This document shows positions 46,965 to 55,644 of a stretch of 64,000 nt of DNA, one piece after another. The position numbers were made by a program, and so were the translations under genes. Location of the stretch: the NCBI RefSeq assembly GCF_024622195.1, contig NZ_JANKBI010000003.1, forward strand, positions 248,001 to 312,000. The letters run 5' to 3'. Source of the stretch: Murimonas intestini. Lineage in GTDB: Bacteria; Bacillota; Clostridia; Lachnospirales; Lachnospiraceae. The notes below the pieces were generated by a model. It was not told the DNA's origin, did not search any database, and saw only the letters and a list, made by a program, of their open reading frames with translations. Position 1 is the stretch's first letter; every line of letters begins with the position of its first letter.

Positions 46965-47888
46965 ATGAGCAGAATCGCATTTATTTTTCCGGGACAGGGT
47001 GCCCAGTATGTTGGAATGGGGAAGGACTTTTATGAACAGGTAAGCTGTTCAAAAGAAGTTTTTGACCTGGCAGGGGAAGTTACGGGGCTGGATATAAAAA
47101 AGCTCTGTTTTGAACCTAACGAGGAGATCAATATTACGGAATATACGCAGATAGCCATGGTGGCAGCAGAGACAGCTATGCTCCGCGCTTTAGAGGAGCA
47201 GGGGATCGTTCCGGAAGTGAATGCCGGTTTAAGCCTGGGAGAATACACCGCACTCATAGCTTCAGGGGCGCTGGATGAGAAAGATGCCTTTAAGCTTGTG
47301 AGGAAGAGAGGAATCTATATGCAGGAGGCTGTCCCGTCAGGCGGAGCTATGACTGCAGTCATAGGGCTTGACGGAGAGACGATCGCACGTGTGTGTGAAA
47401 AGACAGAGGGACAGGTGAGTGTAGCTAATTATAACTGTCCGGGACAGACAGTCATAACAGGGGAAGAGAGCGCAGTGGCGGCGGCGGCAGAAATGCTGAA
47501 AGCTTCAGGGGCCAGGCGGTGTGTACCGCTCACGGTTAGCGGGCCTTTTCATTCACCTATGTTAAAGAGCGCAGGCGAGAAGCTGTGGGAAGCCATGAAA
47601 GAGATAGAAATACAGGATATCAGGATTCCCTATGTGGCCAATGTGACTGCTGAATATGTGAGTAAGAAGGAAGATGTAAAGCTGCTTTTAAAAGAGCAGG
47701 TCGCTTCCTCAGTAAAGTGGCAGCAGAGTGTTGAAAAGATGATATCTGACGGGATCGATACTTTTATAGAGATCGGACCGGGCAGGACGCTGAACGGATT
47801 TTTACGTAAGATAGACAAAAATGCCAGAGGGTTTAATATAGAGAAAGCTGAAGATATAAAGAAGGTTGCGGAGGAATTAAAATGTTAA
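46965..47888 (+). CDS. fabD: Malonyl-CoA:ACP transacylase
   Basis: A 307-residue FabD. FPGQGAQYVGMGKDF at the start, the nucleophile elbow GLSLGEYTA (Ser near 91), and GPFHSPMLKSAGEKL with the catalytic His. It loads malonate onto ACP. RBS AAAGGAG. Overlaps fabG by 7 nt. Confidence 0.95.
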   Translation: MSRIAFIFPGQGAQYVGMGKDFYEQVSCSKEVFDLAGEVTGLDIKKLCFEPNEEINITEYTQIAMVAAETAMLRALEEQGIVPEVNAGLSLGEYTALIASGALDEKDAFKLVRKRGIYMQEAVPSGGAMTAVIGLDGETIARVCEKTEGQVSVANYNCPGQTVITGEESAVAAAAEMLKASGARRCVPLTVSGPFHSPMLKSAGEKLWEAMKEIEIQDIRIPYVANVTAEYVSKKEDVKLLLKEQVASSVKWQQSVEKMISDGIDTFIEIGPGRTLNGFLRKIDKNARGFNIEKAEDIKKVAEELKC

Positions 47889-48622
47889 AAGGAAAGACAG
47901 CTCTAGTGACGGGGGCCGCCAGAGGACTGGGCCGTGCAATAGCTATACGCCTGGCAGAGGAAGGCGCTTTTGTAGTCATCAACTATAATGGCTCAAAAGA
48001 AAAGGCAGAGGAGACAGCAGAACTGATCCGCCAAAACGGAGGCGGGGCAGTGACATGGCAGTGTGACGTATCCGACTATGATAAGACGGGGGAAATGATC
48101 AAAGAGCTTGTCAGAGAATATGGCCAGATTGATATTCTTGTCAATAATGCAGGGATCACAAAAGATAACCTGATCATGAAAATGAGCGAGGAAGATTTTG
48201 ACAGAGTGATAGCTACCAACCTGAAGGGGACGTTTAATACAATACGCCATATCAGCCGCCAGATGTTAAAACAGAGAAGCGGTAAAATCATTAATATGTC
48301 AAGTGTTACAGGTATCCTTGGAAATATAGGGCAGGCGAATTATTCAGCCTCTAAGGCAGGCGTCATAGGCCTGACTAAGACTATGGCGAGGGAGCTTGCC
48401 AGCCGGGGGATATGCGTCAATGCCATAGCACCGGGATTTATAGAGACTGAGATGACAGATGCGCTGTCAGATGCAGCGAAGGAAGCTGCAGCTGCCCAGA
48501 TCCCTATGAAGAGGTTCGGACAGGCAGAGGAAGTCGCAGAGGCGGCAGTATTTTTAGCATCGGAAAAAGCAGATTATATTACAGGCCAAGTGCTGTGCAT
48601 CGACGGCGGAATGGCAATGTAA
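47882..48622 (+). CDS. fabG: 3-oxoacyl-ACP reductase
   Basis: A 246-residue short-chain dehydrogenase. NADP site GAARGLGRA (about 11-19), NNAG, catalytic Ser in MSSVTG and YSASKAG, and the C-terminal DGGMAM. Performs the first reduction of the elongation cycle. Confidence 0.95.
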   Translation: MLKGKTALVTGAARGLGRAIAIRLAEEGAFVVINYNGSKEKAEETAELIRQNGGGAVTWQCDVSDYDKTGEMIKELVREYGQIDILVNNAGITKDNLIMKMSEEDFDRVIATNLKGTFNTIRHISRQMLKQRSGKIINMSSVTGILGNIGQANYSASKAGVIGLTKTMARELASRGICVNAIAPGFIETEMTDALSDAAKEAAAAQIPMKRFGQAEEVAEAAVFLASEKADYITGQVLCIDGGMAM

Positions 48623-48638
48623 CAGGAGGAAAATAAAT

Positions 48639-49877
48639 ATGAAGCGAGTAGTAGTTACAGGGATGGGAGCTATCACTCCCGTTGGACTTAGTGTAGATGA
48701 ATTCTGGAACAGTGTAAAGGAAAAGAAGACAGCTTTTGGACCGATCACGAGATTTGACGCCAGTGATTACAGGGCAAAGCTGGCTGCTGAGATCAAGGAT
48801 TTTGACGCAAAGAAATATATGGATTTTAAGGCAGCTAAAAGAATGGAGCTTTTCTCACAGTATGCTGTAGCCGCTGCAAAGGAAGCCATTGAAGAGTCAG
48901 GCCTGGACATAGAAAAAGAGGATCCATATATGGTGGGATGCTCAGTAGGATCAGGGATCGGAAGCCTGCAGGCTATGGAAAGAGAGTACGACAAGCTGCA
49001 GAAAAAAGGGCCGGGACGTGTCAATCCTCTTCTTGTACCCCTGATGATCTCTAATATGGCCTGCGGAAATGTCTCTATCCAGTTCGGCCTGAAAGGAAAG
49101 AGTGTAAATGTGGTTACCGCATGCGCCACAGGCACACATTCCATCGGAGAAGCTTTCAGAACGATCCAGTGCGGTGACGCTGATGTCATGGTAGCAGGAG
49201 GAACGGAGGCATCTATCTGTCCTATCGGTATCGGAGGGTTTGCAGCCCTGACAGCGCTTACAGGGTCCGATGACCCGCAGCGCTGCTCTATTCCCTTTGA
49301 CAAAGAAAGAAGCGGTTTTGTCATGGGAGAGGGCGCGGCAGTCGTAGTGCTGGAAGAACTGGAGCATGCTAAGAAAAGAGGAGCAAAGATTCTCGCGGAG
49401 GTTGCCGGATACGGCACTACAAGTGATGCTTATCATATCACATCTCCTGCAGAGGATGGTTCCGGTGCAGCCAGAGCTATGTTAAATGCAGTAAAGGAAG
49501 CAGGACTTGAGCCTGAAGATATCACATATATCAATGCCCATGGAACAAGCACACATCACAATGACCTTTTTGAGACAAGGGCAATCAAGAAAGCATTTGG
49601 GGAACATGCATATAATATCCGCGTTAACTCTACTAAGTCCATCACAGGCCACATGCTGGGGGCAGCAGGAGCAATCGAGTTTATTACCTGCATCAAGGAG
49701 ATACAGGAGGGATATATCCATCCTACAGTAGGATACAGCGTACCGGATGAAGAACTGGATCTCAATTACGTTCCTGATAAGCCGGTCATGGGAAATCTTG
49801 ACTATGCCATCAGTAATTCATTGGGCTTCGGCGGCCACAACTCAAGTATTCTTGTAAAGAAATATAAAGAGGTATAA
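48639..49877 (+). CDS. fabF: 3-oxoacyl-ACP synthase II
   Basis: A 412-residue condensing enzyme. Catalytic triad visible: Cys in VTACATGTHSIG, His in NAHGTSTHHND and His in KSITGHMLGAAG. Elongates acyl-ACP with malonyl-ACP. RBS AGGAGG is 11 nt upstream; fabG ends 16 nt before. Confidence 0.95.
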   Translation: MKRVVVTGMGAITPVGLSVDEFWNSVKEKKTAFGPITRFDASDYRAKLAAEIKDFDAKKYMDFKAAKRMELFSQYAVAAAKEAIEESGLDIEKEDPYMVGCSVGSGIGSLQAMEREYDKLQKKGPGRVNPLLVPLMISNMACGNVSIQFGLKGKSVNVVTACATGTHSIGEAFRTIQCGDADVMVAGGTEASICPIGIGGFAALTALTGSDDPQRCSIPFDKERSGFVMGEGAAVVVLEELEHAKKRGAKILAEVAGYGTTSDAYHITSPAEDGSGAARAMLNAVKEAGLEPEDITYINAHGTSTHHNDLFETRAIKKAFGEHAYNIRVNSTKSITGHMLGAAGAIEFITCIKEIQEGYIHPTVGYSVPDEELDLNYVPDKPVMGNLDYAISNSLGFGGHNSSILVKKYKEV

Positions 49878-49880
49878 AAA

Positions 49881-50360
49881 ATGGAAATAGAGAATTTATT
49901 AGCGTTGATTGATAAAGTGTCATCATCTGACCTGACTGAGTTTTCATTTGAAGAGGGAAACATAAAGCTCTCAATGGGAAAAAAGAAAAAGAATGTCATT
50001 GTGACAGCAGCCGGGGAAAATACAGCAGCCCCCATACTCTCAGCTGAAATACCGGTCATCTCCGGCACAGCAGCTTCCGCCGGGGCAGGCCGCGGGGAAA
50101 CCGGGGAGGCTTCAGATAATGAGAAAGGCAATATTATCACAGCGCCTCTTGTAGGGACCTTCTATAATTCTTCATCCCCCGATGCAGAGCCTTTTGTGCA
50201 GGTGGGAGATACAGTAAAGAAAGGGCAGACCCTTGGCATTATAGAGGCTATGAAGCTGATGAATGAGATTGAAAGCGAATTTGATGGTGTTGTAGAAGAG
50301 ATCCTGGCTGAAAGCCAGCAGATGGTGGAGTATGGCCAGCCGCTGTTTAAAATACGCTGA
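49881..50360 (+). CDS. accB: Biotin carboxyl carrier protein
   Basis: A 159-residue BCCP. The C-terminal biotinyl domain has GTFYNSSSPDAEPFV and the biotin-lysine motif EAMKLMNEIE; the middle is an Ala/Pro/Gly-rich linker. Starts 3 nt after fabF. Confidence 0.95.
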   Translation: MEIENLLALIDKVSSSDLTEFSFEEGNIKLSMGKKKKNVIVTAAGENTAAPILSAEIPVISGTAASAGAGRGETGEASDNEKGNIITAPLVGTFYNSSSPDAEPFVQVGDTVKKGQTLGIIEAMKLMNEIESEFDGVVEEILAESQQMVEYGQPLFKIR

Positions 50361-50374
50361 AGGGAGGCTTAGGT

Positions 50375-50803
50375 ATGTCACTTTTAACAACTAAGGAAAT
50401 CATGGAGATCATTCCACACAGGCAGCCTATGCTGCTGATCGATACAATAGAAGAGCTGGAACCGGGAAAAAGAGGCGTAGGAAAAAAATGCGTCAGCTAT
50501 AATGAACCATATTTTGCGGGACATTTTCCAGGCGAGCCTGTTATGCCGGGAGTGCTTACGATCGAAGCCCTGGCACAGGTGGGCGCGGTAGTCATATTGA
50601 GCTGTCCGCAGTTTAAAGGAAAGACAGCTTATTTTGCAGCGATCAATAACGCAAGGTTCAAACAGAAGATACTTCCGGGAGATGTGGTCATGCTGGAAGT
50701 AGAAATGATAAAGCAGAAAGGCCCTATCGGAATCGGTAAGGCAACAGCCACAGTAGACGGGAAAGTGGCCGTGAGCGCTGAGCTTACCTTTGCCATAGGA
50801 TAG
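50375..50803 (+). CDS. fabZ: 3-hydroxyacyl-ACP dehydratase
   Basis: A 142-residue hot-dog fold dehydratase: IPHRQPMLLID at the N-terminus and GHFPGEPVMPGVLTIEALAQ with the catalytic His and Glu. RBS GGGAGG. Confidence 0.95.
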   Translation: MSLLTTKEIMEIIPHRQPMLLIDTIEELEPGKRGVGKKCVSYNEPYFAGHFPGEPVMPGVLTIEALAQVGAVVILSCPQFKGKTAYFAAINNARFKQKILPGDVVMLEVEMIKQKGPIGIGKATATVDGKVAVSAELTFAIG

Positions 50804-50813
50804 GAGAGTTGCC

Positions 50814-52151
50814 ATGTTTCAGAAAATATTGATTGCTAACAGAGGAGAAATAGCTGTACGTATCATACGTGCCTGCAGAGAGCTGGGGATAAGGACGGTT
50901 GCCGTCTACTCAGAGGCAGACAGGGAAGCGCTGCACACCCAGCTGGCGGATGAGGCTGTATGTATCGGACCTGCTTCTTCCCTTGACAGCTATTTAAATA
51001 TGGAGAGGATTTTAAGCGCTACTATTGTTGTGAATGCTGATGCCATCCATCCCGGATTTGGCTTTCTCTCAGAAAACAGTAAATTTGTGGATATGTGCCA
51101 GAAGTGCAACATTACTTTTATCGGACCTTCAGCAGAGGTTATTAACAGGATGGGCAACAAGTCTGAAGCCAGGTCCACCATGGAGAAGGCAGGAGTGCCG
51201 GTAGTGCCGGGAACAAAAGAACCTGTCTATGGGGCGGATGAAGCTCTGGAAGCCGCCGGGAAAATAGGATTCCCTGTTATGATCAAGGCATCTTCAGGTG
51301 GCGGCGGAAAAGGCATGAGGATATCAGAGTCGCCTGAAGATTTTATGGAAAACTTTAATACTGCACAGATGGAGTCAGTGCGTTCCTTCGGCGATGATAC
51401 CATGTATATTGAAAGATACGTGCGCAACCCCAAGCATATAGAATTTCAGATCATAGCAGATAAGTTCGGAAATGTGGTGCAGCTGGGGGAACGAGACTGC
51501 TCTATTCAGCGTCATCATCAGAAAGTAATAGAAGAATCTCCGTGCGCTATTCTGACGCAGGAGCTTCGCAGGAAGATGGGCGATGAGGCAGTGAGGGCTG
51601 CAAAAGCGGCGCGCTATGAGAATGCGGGCACAATAGAGTTCCTCCTGGATGACAGGCAGAATTTTTATTTTATAGAGATGAATACGAGGATACAGGTAGA
51701 GCATCCTGTGACGGAGATGGTTTCAGGCGTGGATCTGATCAAGGAACAGATATATATCGCCGCGGGGCTGCCGTTAAGTGTGAAACAGGAAGATATCTGC
51801 CTGAATGGCCATGCAATCGAGTGCAGGATAAATGCGGAGAACCCCAGGAAGAATTTTATGCCCTGTCCCGGAAAATTAATTGAGGTGCATCTGCCGGGAG
51901 GAAACGGGGTACGCATTGATACGGCAGTCTACAGCGGTTATGAGATACCGCCCTACTATGATTCAATGATCGCAAAGGTCATTGTGCATGACAAGACAAG
52001 AACGGGCGCTATTGCAAAGATGCGCAGCACTCTCGGTGAGCTTATACTGGAGGGGGTAACTACTAATACGGATTTCCAGTATGAGATCCTGAATAATGAG
52101 GATTTTCAAAAAGGTGAATTCACCACGGATTTTATCGAAAAGCATTTTTAA
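50814..52151 (+). CDS. accC: Biotin carboxylase
   Basis: A 445-residue ATP-grasp biotin carboxylase: ILIANRGEIAVRIIRA start, KASSGGGGKGMR glycine loop, and EMNTRIQVEHPVTE catalytic segment. Carboxylates biotin on AccB using bicarbonate and ATP. Confidence 0.96.
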   Translation: MFQKILIANRGEIAVRIIRACRELGIRTVAVYSEADREALHTQLADEAVCIGPASSLDSYLNMERILSATIVVNADAIHPGFGFLSENSKFVDMCQKCNITFIGPSAEVINRMGNKSEARSTMEKAGVPVVPGTKEPVYGADEALEAAGKIGFPVMIKASSGGGGKGMRISESPEDFMENFNTAQMESVRSFGDDTMYIERYVRNPKHIEFQIIADKFGNVVQLGERDCSIQRHHQKVIEESPCAILTQELRRKMGDEAVRAAKAARYENAGTIEFLLDDRQNFYFIEMNTRIQVEHPVTEMVSGVDLIKEQIYIAAGLPLSVKQEDICLNGHAIECRINAENPRKNFMPCPGKLIEVHLPGGNGVRIDTAVYSGYEIPPYYDSMIAKVIVHDKTRTGAIAKMRSTLGELILEGVTTNTDFQYEILNNEDFQKGEFTTDFIEKHF

Positions 52152-52163
52152 GGAGAATGAGTG

Positions 52164-53912
52164 ATGCCCAGATTAAAGGATATGTTTAAGAAGACAGGGT
52201 ATATAACCCTTGGCAAAACAGAAGAACCAAAAGAGAAGCCCCAGGTGCCGGAAGGCCTGTGGGTAAAATGTCCTAAATGCGGAGCCACACTCTACAAGGA
52301 GGACGTTCTGGAGAATAATTACGTCTGTCCAAAATGTGAAGGATATTTCCGGATCAAGACAAAAACAAGACTCCGCATGGTGGCTGATAAAGGAAGCTTT
52401 GAGGAGTGGGGGACAGAAATTGCCGGCAGGAACCCTCTGGATTTCCCTGGATATGAAGAAAAACTTGAGGAGCTCCGTGAAAAGACCCACCTGAAGGAGG
52501 CTGTGACGATCGGCAGGGCCAGGATAGACGGCCAGGATGCAGTTATCGGTGTCTGCGACGCCAGATTTATGATGAGCAGCATGGGATATGTGGTTGGGGA
52601 GAAGATTACCCGGGCTGTTGAGAGGGCGACTGAGCTTGGGCTTCCGGTGATCCTGTTCTGCTGCTCAGGAGGCGCCAGGATGCACGAAGGGATCGTCTCT
52701 CTCATGCAGATGGCTAAGACCAGCGCGGCTCTGGAACGCCACAGCCGTGCCGGCCTTCTCTATGTGCCTGTGCTGACAGACCCTACTACGGGCGGTGTGA
52801 CAGCCAGCTTTGCCATGCTTGGAGACATCATTCTGGCAGAGCCGGGAGCTCTGATCGGATTTGCGGGTCCCAGGGTGATAGCACAGACTATAGGCGAAAA
52901 GCTGCCGGAGGGTTTCCAGAAGGCAGAATTTCTGCTTGAGAAGGGTATCATAGATGGTATTGTTGAGAGAAAAAATCTGAAAAAAACTCTTTCCGGCCTT
53001 ATCAGGATGCACGGGAAGGGAACAGGTTATGAGAACTACAGAGAGATCAGGCAGGCATTTGCAGAAGAGGCTGTAGCCGGACCTGTACAGGAAGCAGAAT
53101 GCAGCGGGGAAGACGGCGCGGACAGACAGGAGCTGTCAGCCTGGGAGAAGGTTGAGATATCCAGAGATTCAGAGCGCCCGTCCAGCCTTGATTATATAAA
53201 TGAAGTGTTTTCAGGATTCGTGGAACTTCACGGTGACAGAAGCTTCAGGGATGACGGCGCCGTAGTAGGCGGTATAGCATGGTTTAACGGACAGCCGGTC
53301 ACTGTCATCGGGCAGCAGAAGGGCAAGAACACGAAGGAAAATATCACCAGGAATTTTGGAATGGTATCGCCTGAAGGCTACAGGAAGGCTTTAAGACTGA
53401 TGAAACAGGCAGAGAAGTTTAACCGTCCGATCATTAATTTTGTAGATACTCCCGGAGCAGCCTGCGGTATCGGCGCGGAAGAACGGGGACAGGGCGAGGC
53501 TATAGCAAGGAATCTTATGGAGATGTCTGCGCTTAAAACTCCTGTTCTGTCAATTGTGATCGGGGAAGGCGGAAGCGGCGGTGCTCTTGGTCTGGCAGTG
53601 GCTGACCAGGTGTGGATGATGGAAAATGCCACCTACAGCATTCTGTCGCCTGAGGGTTTTGCTTCCATACTCTGGAAGGATGGTAAACGGGCCAGGGAGG
53701 CATCAGAGGTGATGAAGATCACGGCAGCAGATTTAAAAGAGCTGGGCATCATAGAGCAGATCATTCCTGAGGAAGTGCCGGCATGCAGGGAAAGCATACC
53801 TTCGATCACTTCTTCAATGAGGGAAAAAATAGATAAGTTTTTAGAAAACAGCAGCAGAGTTTCCAAAGAGGAGCTTCCTCAGGCCAGATATGAGCGCTTC
53901 AGGCGGATGTAG
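52164..53912 (+). CDS. accDA: Fused acetyl-CoA carboxylase carboxyltransferase, beta-alpha (AccD-AccA)
   Basis: A 582-residue fusion. The first ~290 residues are AccD: zinc ribbon CPKCGATL...YVCPKC (residues about 36-60) and a crotonase fold with CCSGGARMHEG and DPTTGGVTASFA. After an acidic linker (about 300-325), AccA begins at SSLDYINEVFSGFVELHGDR and includes DTPGAACGIGAEERGQGEAIA and IGEGGSGGALGLAVAD. The ~50-residue helical N-terminus of free-standing AccA is missing. Start at ATG 52164 rather than the adjacent GTG 52161. It completes the acetyl-CoA carboxylase set of the operon. Confidence 0.94.
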   Translation: MPRLKDMFKKTGYITLGKTEEPKEKPQVPEGLWVKCPKCGATLYKEDVLENNYVCPKCEGYFRIKTKTRLRMVADKGSFEEWGTEIAGRNPLDFPGYEEKLEELREKTHLKEAVTIGRARIDGQDAVIGVCDARFMMSSMGYVVGEKITRAVERATELGLPVILFCCSGGARMHEGIVSLMQMAKTSAALERHSRAGLLYVPVLTDPTTGGVTASFAMLGDIILAEPGALIGFAGPRVIAQTIGEKLPEGFQKAEFLLEKGIIDGIVERKNLKKTLSGLIRMHGKGTGYENYREIRQAFAEEAVAGPVQEAECSGEDGADRQELSAWEKVEISRDSERPSSLDYINEVFSGFVELHGDRSFRDDGAVVGGIAWFNGQPVTVIGQQKGKNTKENITRNFGMVSPEGYRKALRLMKQAEKFNRPIINFVDTPGAACGIGAEERGQGEAIARNLMEMSALKTPVLSIVIGEGGSGGALGLAVADQVWMMENATYSILSPEGFASILWKDGKRAREASEVMKITAADLKELGIIEQIIPEEVPACRESIPSITSSMREKIDKFLENSSRVSKEELPQARYERFRRM

Positions 53913-53935
53913 GCTGCGTATATTAGGAGGACGGA

Positions 53936-54994
53936 ATGAATTTAAAACCGTTGGTTATAGGGGATCTGACAGCTAAGATCCCAGTCATCCAGGGCGGGAT
54001 GGGAGTAGGCATCAGCCTCTCAGGACTGGCCGGCAGCGTGGCTTCGTGCGGGGGTGTGGGCATCATATCCACGGCACAGATCGGATACAGGGAGGACGGC
54101 TTTTCAGAGAATCCCATTGAGACAAATTTAAAAGCGATCGGAAAAGAGATAGCAAGGGCAAGAGAAATAGCGAAGGGCGGAATCATAGGCGTAAATATTA
54201 TGGTTGCAACAAAACGTTATGCCGATTATGTGAGAGAGGCAGTTAAGAGCGGTGTTGACCTGATCATATCAGGCGCTGGGCTGCCTACCATGCTGCCTGA
54301 TCTTGTGAGGGGGAGCCGGACGAAAATCGCCCCCATCGTATCTACTGTGAAGTCGGCGAGCGTTATCTGCAAGCTCTGGGAGAGGAAATACAGCAGACTG
54401 CCGGATCTTGTGGTGATCGAAGGACCCAGAGCAGGAGGGCACCTTGGATTTACAAGAGAACAGCTGGAAAAATTCACGCCCGGGGAGTATGAAAAAGAGA
54501 TAAAAGGAATCATGGAAGTCGTAGAGGACTATGGAGAGCATGGCGGGGTACATATCCCTGTAGCTGTGGCCGGAGGCATCTACGGCAGAGACGACATGGA
54601 AAAAGCACTGGCGCTGGGAGCAGATGCCGTACAGATGGGAACCAGGTTTGTGACCACATATGAATGCGATGCAAGTGACGCCTACAAGCAGGCATATATA
54701 AATGCGAAAAAAGAAGACATCTGCATAGTTGACAGCCCTGTAGGAATGCCCGGAAGGGCCATTTCCAATAAATTTCTCTGTTCAGTAAAGCAGAATCCCC
54801 CGGGACTGCGGGGTAAGTGCTACAACTGCCTGGAACACTGCAATCCGGCCACGATCCCCTACTGTATCACGAGGGCCCTGGCGGCAGCGGCGAAAGGTGA
54901 TACAGAGAACGCACTGCTGTTCTGCGGTGACAATGCGTGGAGGTCAGACCATCTGGAACATGTGGAAGATATCATCAAAGAGTTGACACAATGA
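53936..54994 (+). CDS. FabK/nitronate monooxygenase-like flavoprotein
   Basis: A 352-residue second member of the NMO/FabK fold: PVIQGGMGVGISLSGLAG, GVNIMVATKRYADYV, VVIEGPRAGGHLGF and VAGGIYGRDDMEKALALGAD. It differs from the FabK at 46023 by a C-terminal extension holding a Cys-rich motif KCYNCLEHCNPATIPYC. Adjacent to accDA (23 nt), so probably cotranscribed. It could be an alternative enoyl reductase or a nitronate monooxygenase; the sequence does not decide. Confidence 0.82.
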   Translation: MNLKPLVIGDLTAKIPVIQGGMGVGISLSGLAGSVASCGGVGIISTAQIGYREDGFSENPIETNLKAIGKEIARAREIAKGGIIGVNIMVATKRYADYVREAVKSGVDLIISGAGLPTMLPDLVRGSRTKIAPIVSTVKSASVICKLWERKYSRLPDLVVIEGPRAGGHLGFTREQLEKFTPGEYEKEIKGIMEVVEDYGEHGGVHIPVAVAGGIYGRDDMEKALALGADAVQMGTRFVTTYECDASDAYKQAYINAKKEDICIVDSPVGMPGRAISNKFLCSVKQNPPGLRGKCYNCLEHCNPATIPYCITRALAAAAKGDTENALLFCGDNAWRSDHLEHVEDIIKELTQ

Positions 54995-55027
54995 GAATAT
55001 TTGGATAAACTAGAGCCAGGACTTCTA

Positions 55028-55047
55028 TTCCCGCAAGGGGAATTTGA
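55028..55047 (+). terminator. Small hairpin between the NMO-like gene and niaR
   Basis: ATTCCC pairs with GGGAAT around GCAAG, followed by TTGATTT. Weak; it may only modulate read-through. Confidence 0.35.
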
Positions 55048-55067
55048 TTTGCGAAGGAGACATGGCT

Positions 55068-55571
55068 ATGACAGGAGAAGAGAGACGCAGGGAGATCATC
55101 CGCATCATACGTGAGAGCAGAGATGCCGTGTCGGGCACGGGACTGGCAGGGATGCTGCATGTGAGCAGGCAGGTCATCGTCCAGGATATTGCACTTTTAA
55201 GAGCGGCTGATTATCCCATCGTATCGACTACAAAAGGATATATTTTAAATGAGGCAAAATCCGTTTCCAGGGTTTTTAAAGTATTTCACACGGATGAGCA
55301 GACAGAGGATGAGCTCAACTGTATTGTTGATATGGGAGGCTTTGTGGCGGATGTTTTTGTGGACCATAAGGTCTACGGAAAGCTATGTGCAAAGCTTTCT
55401 GTAGGTTCCAGAAGGGATGTCAGGAATTTTATGGAGGAGCTTAGGAGCGGCAAAGCCGCCCCGCTGAAAAAACTCACAAGCGACATCCACTATCACACGG
55501 TGGAAGCCGGGAATACCCAGATCCTCGATGCGATCGAGCAGGAATTAAAAGAGAAAGATTATTTGCGTTGA
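55068..55571 (+). CDS. niaR: NiaR-type transcriptional repressor of NAD/niacin genes
   Basis: A 167-residue HTH_11 plus 3H-domain protein. HTH: RRREIIRIIRESRDAVSGTG, MLHVSRQVIVQDIALLR. The 3H domain has three conserved His (VFVDHKVYG, DIHYHTVEAG) that bind metal and help sense nicotinic acid. Known members repress niacin uptake and NAD synthesis. I take ATG 55068, 8 nt from AAGGAG; ATG 55062 is only 2 nt away from it. No target gene is in the window. Confidence 0.88.
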   Translation: MTGEERRREIIRIIRESRDAVSGTGLAGMLHVSRQVIVQDIALLRAADYPIVSTTKGYILNEAKSVSRVFKVFHTDEQTEDELNCIVDMGGFVADVFVDHKVYGKLCAKLSVGSRRDVRNFMEELRSGKAAPLKKLTSDIHYHTVEAGNTQILDAIEQELKEKDYLR

Positions 55572-55596
55572 AATAAAATGCTTTTCGGTATATAAT
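55568..55596 (+). promoter_or_regulatory. gltX promoter overlapping the niaR stop and terminator
   Basis: TTGAAA (55568-55573), 17-bp spacer, TATAAT (55591-55596). The -35 box overlaps the niaR stop codon (TGA 55569-55571), and the -10 lies in the loop of the terminator stem. Confidence 0.75.
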
Positions 55597-55625
55597 TAAC
55601 AATTAGGCCGAAAGGCATTTTTAGT
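55575..55625 (+). terminator. Terminator of niaR
   Basis: AAAATGC-TTTTCGG pairs with CCGAAA-GGCATTTT across a ~20-nt loop, followed by TTTTTAG. The loop contains the gltX -10 box. Confidence 0.7.
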
Positions 55626-55644
55626 ATAAGTTAGGAGAAAGAGA

